Positions 58,475 to 64,000 of a stretch of DNA of 64,000 nt are shown here, piece after piece. Within the stretch, counting starts at the first letter, position 1, and each line of letters opens with the position of its first letter. The stretch comes from Sphaerisporangium aureirubrum. GTDB lineage: Bacteria > Actinomycetota > Actinomycetes > Streptosporangiales > Streptosporangiaceae. Position numbers and translations under genes: made by a program. Location: contig NZ_JBHSRF010000034.1 of NCBI RefSeq assembly GCF_042658925.1, positions 1-64,000 on the forward strand. The letters run 5' to 3'. The notes beneath the pieces are model-generated. The model had not been told where the DNA came from. It worked only from the letters and a program-made list of their open reading frames with translations, and did not search any database.

Positions 58475-60343
58475 TCAGAGGGTGATGTGGACGCCGGTGG
58501 TTTGGAGCCAGTTGTTGAACTGGAGGAAGCCCTCCAGGGCGGGGCGGACGTCGTCTTGGACGGATGGGTCCTGGGGGCGGGTGAGGAGGGTTCGGACCTT
58601 GGTGGGGTCTACCAGGAGGGCGGCGGGGAGGGGGCCTTGGTCCAGGACGGTGGCGGCTTCCTCGCGTAGGGCCTTTTCGTAGCCGGGGTCCTGGGTGGAG
58701 GGGTAGGGGCTCTTGCGGCGGTCCAGGATCGAGGCGGGGAGGACGTCGTGGGCGGCGGCGCGGAGGAGGCTTTTCTCCCGGCCGTCGAAGGTCTTCATGG
58801 CCCAGGGGGCGTTGAAGACGTACTGGACGAGGCGGTGGTCGCAGAAGGGGACGCGGACCTCCAGGCCGTTGGCCATGCTCATGCGGTCTTTGCGGTCCAG
58901 GAGGATCTGGACGAAACGGGTCAGGTGGAGGTGGCTCACCTCGCGCATCCTCGCCTCCAGGCCGGTTTCGCCGGGGAGGCGGGGGACCTCGTCCAGGGCC
59001 TGGCGGTAGCAGCGGGCGCGGTAGCCGGCGAGGTCCAGCTCCTGCTGGATCTCGTCGGCGAGCACCTCCTCCAGGGCCGCGAAGCGGAGGGCGCCGGCGG
59101 CGGCGAGCCAGGGGAAGGTGCCGGAGCCGATGGCGACGGGGTCGTGGAACCAGCGGTAGCCGCCGAAGACCTCGTCGGCCGACTCGCCGGACAGCGCCAC
59201 CGTGGACTGGGCACGGATCGCCTTGAACAGCAGATACAGGGACGTGTCCATGTCGCCGATGCCGATCGGCATGTCCCTGGCGCGCAGCACGGCGGCACGC
59301 ACGCGCGGGCTCATGAGATCACCGGAGTCCAGGACGATGTCGTTGTGCTCGACGCCGAGCGGCGCGAGATACCGCGCCAGGTCGTGCACGAACGGCGTGT
59401 CTGGCGTGTCGCGCATGTCGTCGGGGCTGAAGTGCTCGGTGTACCCGACGAAGTCCACGGAGAACGACCGCAGACGGCCCTCCCGGTGCTCGGGGTCGGC
59501 CCGCAGCGCACGGGCGGCCAGCGCGGTGACGGCGCTGGAGTCCAGGCCCCCGGACAGCAGGGTGCACAGCGGCACGTCGGAGATCAGCTGGCGCCGCACG
59601 ATGTCGTCCAGCAGCTCCCGCACCGTCCGGACGGTGGTGTCCAGGTCGTCGGGATGATCGTGCGACTCCAGCTGCCAGTAACGGTCCCTGGCCACGCCGG
59701 ACCGGCTGACCCGTACCACGCCGCCGGGCCGCACCTCGTACATGCCCTGGTAGACGGCGCATTCCGGGGACTTGACGAACGCCATGAGCTCGCGCAGCCC
59801 CTCGGCGTCCACCAGGGCCCGCGCGGCGGGGTTGGCGAGGATGGCCTTGGGTTCGGAGCCGAACAGCACCCCGCCGGGGATCGGGTAGTAGTAGAGGGGC
59901 TTGATCCCCATCCGGTCCCTGACCAGCACCATCTCCTCGGCGCGGATGTCCCAGATGCCGAAGGCGTACATGCCGTTGAGGCGGGACCCGAGGTCGGCGC
60001 CCCATTCGAGGTACGCGCGCAGCACGACCTCGGTGTCACTGCGGGTGGTGAAGCGGTGGCCCCGCGCGACCAGTTCCTCGCGCAGCTCCAGGTAGTTGTA
60101 GACCTCGCCGCTGTAGGTGAGGACGGCGGCCGTCTCCCCGTCACGCTCCCCGGTCATCGGCTGCAGCCCGCCCTCGATGTCGATGATCGCCAGGCGCCGG
60201 TGCCCCACGGCGCCGTGCGGCGACGCCCACATCCCCTCGTCGTCCGGGCCTCGGCACGCCATGGTGGCGGTCATCGCGGCCAGCGTGTCCCGCGACTCGC
60301 GCAGATCGGTCGTGTAATCCACCCATCCACAGATTCCGCACAT
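58475..60343 (-). CDS. asnB: Asparagine synthetase (glutamine-hydrolysing)
   Basis: A 622-residue AsnB. The glutaminase domain starts MCGICGWVDY with nucleophile Cys2 and shows RRLAIIDIEGGLQPM and RSDTEVVLRAYLEWG. The synthetase domain carries the PPi loop LLSGGLDSSAVTALAA (about residue 265) and SGESADEVFGGYRWFHDP, with the LMSPRVRAAVLRARDMPIG part between. It makes Asn from Asp and Gln, or in secondary metabolism amidates other acids. Length and motifs fit ordinary AsnB, and nothing ties it to the cluster. Confidence 0.95.
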   Translation of the reverse strand: MCGICGWVDYTTDLRESRDTLAAMTATMACRGPDDEGMWASPHGAVGHRRLAIIDIEGGLQPMTGERDGETAAVLTYSGEVYNYLELREELVARGHRFTTRSDTEVVLRAYLEWGADLGSRLNGMYAFGIWDIRAEEMVLVRDRMGIKPLYYYPIPGGVLFGSEPKAILANPAARALVDAEGLRELMAFVKSPECAVYQGMYEVRPGGVVRVSRSGVARDRYWQLESHDHPDDLDTTVRTVRELLDDIVRRQLISDVPLCTLLSGGLDSSAVTALAARALRADPEHREGRLRSFSVDFVGYTEHFSPDDMRDTPDTPFVHDLARYLAPLGVEHNDIVLDSGDLMSPRVRAAVLRARDMPIGIGDMDTSLYLLFKAIRAQSTVALSGESADEVFGGYRWFHDPVAIGSGTFPWLAAAGALRFAALEEVLADEIQQELDLAGYRARCYRQALDEVPRLPGETGLEARMREVSHLHLTRFVQILLDRKDRMSMANGLEVRVPFCDHRLVQYVFNAPWAMKTFDGREKSLLRAAAHDVLPASILDRRKSPYPSTQDPGYEKALREEAATVLDQGPLPAALLVDPTKVRTLLTRPQDPSVQDDVRPALEGFLQFNNWLQTTGVHITL

Positions 60344-60482
60344 CTCGACGACCCCACGTCTCGTCGGTAGCAGATAACCGTTCTACCTGGTCAAACTCCT
60401 ACAAGCGTCCCTCTATGCCTCCCGGGGCCGGACGCCGCCCCCCTCCGTGGCGCACCTCGCGCGGTGGCGCGAAGATGGTCCG

Positions 60483-61112
60483 GTGAACGTTCGCCCGGTC
60501 TCCCCCACGGCGCTGGTGGATCTCCTCGCCGACCGCATCGCCGACGCCGCCGGGGATTCGTGGGTGCGGGTCGCGATCGACGGCGCCCCGGCGGCCCACC
60601 CGGACGATCTGGCGGACGCCCTCGCCGGGCCGCTGCGGCTGCGCGGCCGGGAGGTGCTCAGGGTGTCGGCCGGTGACTTCCTGCGACCGGCGTCGCTGCG
60701 CTTCGAGGCGGGCCGCACCGACCCCGACGCCTACTACGGCGACTGGCTCGACCACGGCGGCCTGGCCCGTGAGGTGCTCGGCCCGCTGGACCCCGGCGGC
60801 ACGGGCAAGGTCCTGCCTTCGCTGTGGGACACCACCACCGACCGGGCCACCCGGGCCCCGTACGTGACGCTCCCGCCGGGCGGGGTGCTGCTGCTGTCCG
60901 GCGCGCTGCTGCTCGGGCACTGGCTGCCGTTCGAGGTGACCGCGCACCTGTGGATGTCGCCGGCCGCCCTGTCCCGCCGGACCCCGCCCGAATGGCGTTG
61001 GACGCTGCCCGCGTTCGCCAGGTACGAGGAAGAGGTCGCGCCGGCGGACACGGCCGACCTGGTGGTGCGAATGGACGATCCCCGTCACCCCGCAGTGGTC
61101 ACTCATTCCTGA
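60483..61112 (+). CDS. Uridine-kinase-like protein with broken P-loop
   Basis: A 209-residue paralogue of the kinase at 38346. It keeps WVRVAIDGAPAA, VLRVSAGDFLRPASLRFEAGR, DAYYGDWLDHGGL and PPGGVLLLSGALLLGHWLPFEV, but the Walker A is AIDGAPAAHPDDLADAL instead of DGPPAAGKTTLADEL, so Gly-Lys-Thr is lost and normal ATP binding is unlikely. The start is a GTG at 60483; an upstream GTG at 60447 is also open. It may bind a nucleotide or be a regulatory pseudoenzyme. Confidence 0.78.
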   Translation: MNVRPVSPTALVDLLADRIADAAGDSWVRVAIDGAPAAHPDDLADALAGPLRLRGREVLRVSAGDFLRPASLRFEAGRTDPDAYYGDWLDHGGLAREVLGPLDPGGTGKVLPSLWDTTTDRATRAPYVTLPPGGVLLLSGALLLGHWLPFEVTAHLWMSPAALSRRTPPEWRWTLPAFARYEEEVAPADTADLVVRMDDPRHPAVVTHS

Positions 61113-61217
61113 CAGTCACTTTCGAACAGCCTCGCGGAGGGGCCGTTTCACGTAAGTTTCATGCCGTTTCATTGGATCAACGGTAAGAAATGCGCTGATC
61201 ATGACCTCTACCTGCGG

Positions 61218-61231
61218 TGGGATCGCTCCCA
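61218..61231. promoter_or_regulatory. CebR-like cellulose-response box
   Basis: TGGGATCGCTCCCA differs at one base from TGGGAGCGCTCCCA, the known operator of the cellulose repressor CebR in streptomycetes. It lies 275 bp upstream of the AA10 gene in a 393-bp gap with no other gene. Confidence 0.75.
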
Positions 61232-61505
61232 CGGGGTGGGGTCTAATACCTCCCGCACCGCACGGTTTCCTCCAGGGTGAGCGGCGACTTACAGTTTTTC
61301 CCGCGTGAGCGCTTTCGCATTCGCTGGTCGGCAGTCGGCGGCTGTTCGCCCCACGGCGGCGACCGGTTACTTCACGGGTCCTCGGTGACCCCCACACGTG
61401 CTTGTCGTTCCGGCGCGCTTCAAGCGTGCCTGACGTGCTGCCGCGATGGACGTGCCCTGGAGGGCTGCCGAGGACCTCCAGACGTAACCTCTCGAAAGGT
61501 ATTTG

Positions 61506-62609
61506 ATGAGACAGAGACGGAAGTTCTCGCTCGGAGGCGGAGCCGCATTGATCGCGGCCTTGCTGATGGTCGTGCTGTTGCCGACCTCGGCATCGGCGCA
61601 TGGGGCAATGATGATCCCCGGCAGCCGCACCTACCTGTGCTGGCTCGACAGCGTCGGTTCCAACGGCGCGGCCCAGCCCACCAATGGCGCATGCCAGGCC
61701 GCCGTGGCCCAGAGCGGCACCAACTCCATCTACAACTGGTTCGCGGTGCTGCGCTCCGACGGCGCCGGCCGGATGAGCGGGTTCATTCCCGACGGCCAGC
61801 TGTGCAGCGGCGGCGCGGTCGTCTACAACTTCAGCGGCTACGACCTCGCCCGCACCGACTGGCCGTTGACCCACCTCACGTCGGGGTCCAACATCCAGTT
61901 CCGCTACAACAAGTGGGCGGCGCACCCGGGTACTTTCCGGACCTACATCACCAAGGACAGCTGGAGCCCGACCCGGTCGCTGGCGTGGAGCGACCTGGAG
62001 TCCACGCCGTTCTACTCCGCGACCAACCCGGCGAACGTCGGCCCCGTCGGTAGCGTGGACGGCTACTACTACTGGAACGCCCAGTTGCCCTCCGGCAAGA
62101 GCGGCCGTCACATCATCTACTCGGTGTGGCAGCGGTCCGACAGCAACGAGACCTTCTACAACTGCTCCGACGTCATCTTCGACGGCGGCAACGGCCAGGT
62201 GACCGGTATCCGCGGCAGCGGCAGCACCCCGACCGCCACTCCCACCGTCACCCCGACCGTCACCCCGACCGTCACGCCGACCGTCACCCCGACCGTGACT
62301 CCGACCAGCGGCCCGGGTGGCTGCACGGCCGCCTACCGCACCACCGGCACCTGGAGCGGCGGCTACCAGGCCGAGGTCACGGTGCGCAGCGGCACCAGTG
62401 GCATCAGCGGCTGGACCGTCCGGGGCACTCTGAACTCCGGCACCGTCATCAACAGCCTCTGGAACGGCTCGCACACCTTGAGCGGTACCGCGCTGACCGT
62501 CCGGAACGTGCAACACAACGGCACCCTGGCGGCCAACGCCACCACGACCTTCGGGTTCGTGGCGAACGGCACGGCGTCCACGCCGACGCTCACCTGCACC
62601 AGCCCCTAG
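61506..62609 (+). CDS. AA10 lytic polysaccharide monooxygenase with CBM2
   Basis: A secreted copper enzyme of 367 residues that oxidatively breaks cellulose or chitin chains. The signal peptide (residues 1-31, core ALIAALLMVVLLPTSASA) ends just before His32, the copper-binding N-terminal His of HGAMMIPGSRTYLCW. The catalytic domain runs to about residue 235 with W-HLTSGSNIQFRYN and the second His in AAHPGTFRTYITK. A Thr/Pro linker with six TPTV repeats follows, and the last 100 residues are a CBM2 (CTAAYRTTGTWSGGYQAEVTVRS...). Cellulose is the likely substrate given the CebR-like box. Confidence 0.93.
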   Translation: MRQRRKFSLGGGAALIAALLMVVLLPTSASAHGAMMIPGSRTYLCWLDSVGSNGAAQPTNGACQAAVAQSGTNSIYNWFAVLRSDGAGRMSGFIPDGQLCSGGAVVYNFSGYDLARTDWPLTHLTSGSNIQFRYNKWAAHPGTFRTYITKDSWSPTRSLAWSDLESTPFYSATNPANVGPVGSVDGYYYWNAQLPSGKSGRHIIYSVWQRSDSNETFYNCSDVIFDGGNGQVTGIRGSGSTPTATPTVTPTVTPTVTPTVTPTVTPTSGPGGCTAAYRTTGTWSGGYQAEVTVRSGTSGISGWTVRGTLNSGTVINSLWNGSHTLSGTALTVRNVQHNGTLAANATTTFGFVANGTASTPTLTCTSP

Positions 62610-62794
62610 GCTCGCCCTCGGGTGAACCAAAGGGGTCGTGAATGACTCCCGGGCGGCACCCGGCTCCGGCCTGAGCCGGAGCCGGGTGCCGCCCACTCGT
62701 CGTCCGGGGGCCCGGCGGGCGGCGGCGTGAACTCCCGGTGAAGTGACGGTGGAGTTCTTGCGGCCCCTGATCGCGGTCCGGTTCGCTTGGGAGC

Positions 62795-64000
62795 ATGACC
62801 CCCACCCCGCCTCCGGACGGCACCCGCGCGCGTTCCTGGCCGGACGCCGACGCCGTCGGGCCCGCGGTGAGCGACCCGGTGATCGCCTACCGCGCGGTCG
62901 AGCGCACCGCCGCCGGCGAGCTGGCGCACGAGGGCAACCGTGTGCCGGACATCGTGGCCCTGGACGCGCGCACCCTCGTGGTCGCCTGGCGGGCGGGCGT
63001 GGCCGATCCCCGTGACCCGGCGCCGACCGACCAGGGGTCCATCCTGTACGCCCGGTCCGCCGACGCGGGCAGGACGTGGCGCACCGGCACGCTGGCCGCG
63101 GCCACCGCCACGCACCGCTACCACTACGTCATCTTCCTCAACGACGGCGGCACGCTGTACGCGCTGCTCGGCAGGATCACCGTCGCCGAGGACCGCGACG
63201 CCCAGGGCGACGTGAACGGCTTCCCCGTCGCCATGGTGGCCAGGCGCAGCGTCGACGCCGGGCAGACCTGGACCGACTTCCCGGTCAGCGTGGACGTGCC
63301 CGCCAACCGCTCCGGCGTGGTCCTCGCGGGCAAGCCCCTGTGGTACGACGGCCTGTGGCTGCTCCCGTACTGGCGGGAGGCGGGCGGGGTCACCCGCGCG
63401 GGCGTGCTGCGTTCGGCGGACCTGTCCCGGTGGACGTCCGGGGCGCTGGCCGCGAACCCGCCCGGCGTGCGCGCCGAGGAGCCTCAGCTCGTCGTGTCGC
63501 AGGACGACCCCGGCACGCTGCTCATGGTGTCCCGCACGCTGGACCTCACCGGCGGCACCTCGGCCGAGGACCGGGACGCCTACTACCGCACGCACGCCGT
63601 CTACGCCGCCGTCACCACCAGCTCCGACGGCGGTCTCACCTGGGCCCCGATGACGCTCGACCGGGACCTGCCGAACTACTACGTCAAGCCGTTCTTCGCC
63701 AAGGACGCCGACGGCCGCTACCTGACGATCTACAACACGCTGGCGGGCCCGTTCACCGGCCCCGCGTCGGGCAAGCCCGAGCAGTACCGCGAGGTGCTGT
63801 GCTACAAGCTGAAGCGCCCCGGCGCCCCCTGGGGCCCCGGCCGCCTGTTCGCCGACGGCGCCCGCCTCACCAAGGGCGCGGCCCGCGGCTGGGACGTCTA
63901 CGCGAGCGCCGACGAGTACGAGCCCGGCCGCTTCTACGTCACGTGGGAGCACAACCAGACCAACATCAAGGTCGCGCGCCTGGACGTCTCCGACGCCTTC
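62795..64000 (+). CDS. Sialidase-like (BNR/Asp-box) protein, 5' part
   Basis: The first 402 residues of a sialidase-fold protein cut by the window edge. Three Asp-box motifs of the form S-x-D-x-G-x-T-W are visible: SADAGRTW near residue 95, SVDAGQTW near 155 and SSDGGLTW near 280. The Arg of the first strand (EGNRVPDIV) and the Glu-rich AEEPQLVV segment fit the active-site layout of exo-alpha-sialidases. No signal peptide is seen at the chosen ATG (GGGAG 6 nt before it). A six-bladed propeller is expected; the end of the gene is outside the window. Substrate could be sialic acid, Kdn or another sugar. Confidence 0.82.
   Translation, partial: MTPTPPPDGTRARSWPDADAVGPAVSDPVIAYRAVERTAAGELAHEGNRVPDIVALDARTLVVAWRAGVADPRDPAPTDQGSILYARSADAGRTWRTGTLAAATATHRYHYVIFLNDGGTLYALLGRITVAEDRDAQGDVNGFPVAMVARRSVDAGQTWTDFPVSVDVPANRSGVVLAGKPLWYDGLWLLPYWREAGGVTRAGVLRSADLSRWTSGALAANPPGVRAEEPQLVVSQDDPGTLLMVSRTLDLTGGTSAEDRDAYYRTHAVYAAVTTSSDGGLTWAPMTLDRDLPNYYVKPFFAKDADGRYLTIYNTLAGPFTGPASGKPEQYREVLCYKLKRPGAPWGPGRLFADGARLTKGAARGWDVYASADEYEPGRFYVTWEHNQTNIKVARLDVSDAF

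Noticed and set aside
60141..60341. Short frame within asnB and similar short nested frames throughout
   Set aside because: Nested in a gene with strong motifs; no independent support.
1..64000. tRNA or rRNA genes, integrase or insertion sequences
   Set aside because: None could be recognised by eye; an automated scan for tRNAs would be decisive and was not possible here.

Overview
The window is high-GC DNA from a filamentous actinomycete. The codon use, frequent GTG starts in GTGA/ATGA overlaps, class I lysyl-tRNA synthetase, secreted cellulose-type oxygenase and large biosynthetic cluster suggest the Streptosporangiales (Nonomuraea/Actinomadura-like). That placement is inference.

Layout. 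1-4.7 kb: end of clpC, a flavin monooxygenase, an acetyltransferase, a Panacea/PemK-type toxin-antitoxin pair and a VOC protein. 4.8-37.9 kb: a biosynthetic cluster with an enediyne-type core. The core is one tightly overlapped minus-strand operon, unbL-unbV-unbU-pksE-tebC, extended by an F420/NADP-reductase-fold protein and an unrecognised membrane protein (35756 down to 24208). Around it lie two P450s, two methyltransferases, two NTF2-fold proteins, paired ABM monooxygenases, a DrrAB-like exporter, an ATP-grasp ligase, a Fem-like acyltransferase, an MFS exporter, a radical SAM enzyme, a UbiB-type kinase and a truncated methionyl-tRNA-synthetase-like enzyme. A secreted GH43 hydrolase with its own LacI-type operator sits in the middle and looks unrelated. 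38-47 kb: a uridine-kinase-like gene bracketed by inverted copies of an intergenic repeat, then a minus-strand operon for a dipeptide-type ABC importer with MurQ, consistent with muropeptide recycling. 47.5-64 kb: lysyl-tRNA synthetase, a Zur-like regulator, several small regulated transport or redox units (TetR, LysR and ArsR, each near a clear palindrome), an XRE regulator, asparagine synthetase, a second uridine-kinase-like protein with a broken P-loop, an AA10 oxygenase with CBM2 behind a CebR-like box, and the start of a sialidase-like gene.

The main new observation is a 16-bp element (consensus GGCAATCCRYGAGAAG) at five promoters between 8.0 and 24.2 kb. It always points toward the gene and lies 20-21 nt upstream of a TANNNT -10 box. 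It links the O-methyltransferase/P450, NTF2/P450/exporter, ABM, radical SAM and methyltransferase/NTF2/UbiB units into one probable regulon; a weaker copy lies upstream of the enediyne core operon. No cluster-type activator was recognised in the window.

Only the five genes universal to enediyne loci are present; the accessory set typical of nine-membered enediynes was not seen. The product is therefore open: a ten-membered-like enediyne, a pksE-derived polyene or something new, possibly with an amino-acid-derived decoration supplied by the ATP-grasp, Fem-like and aaRS-like enzymes.
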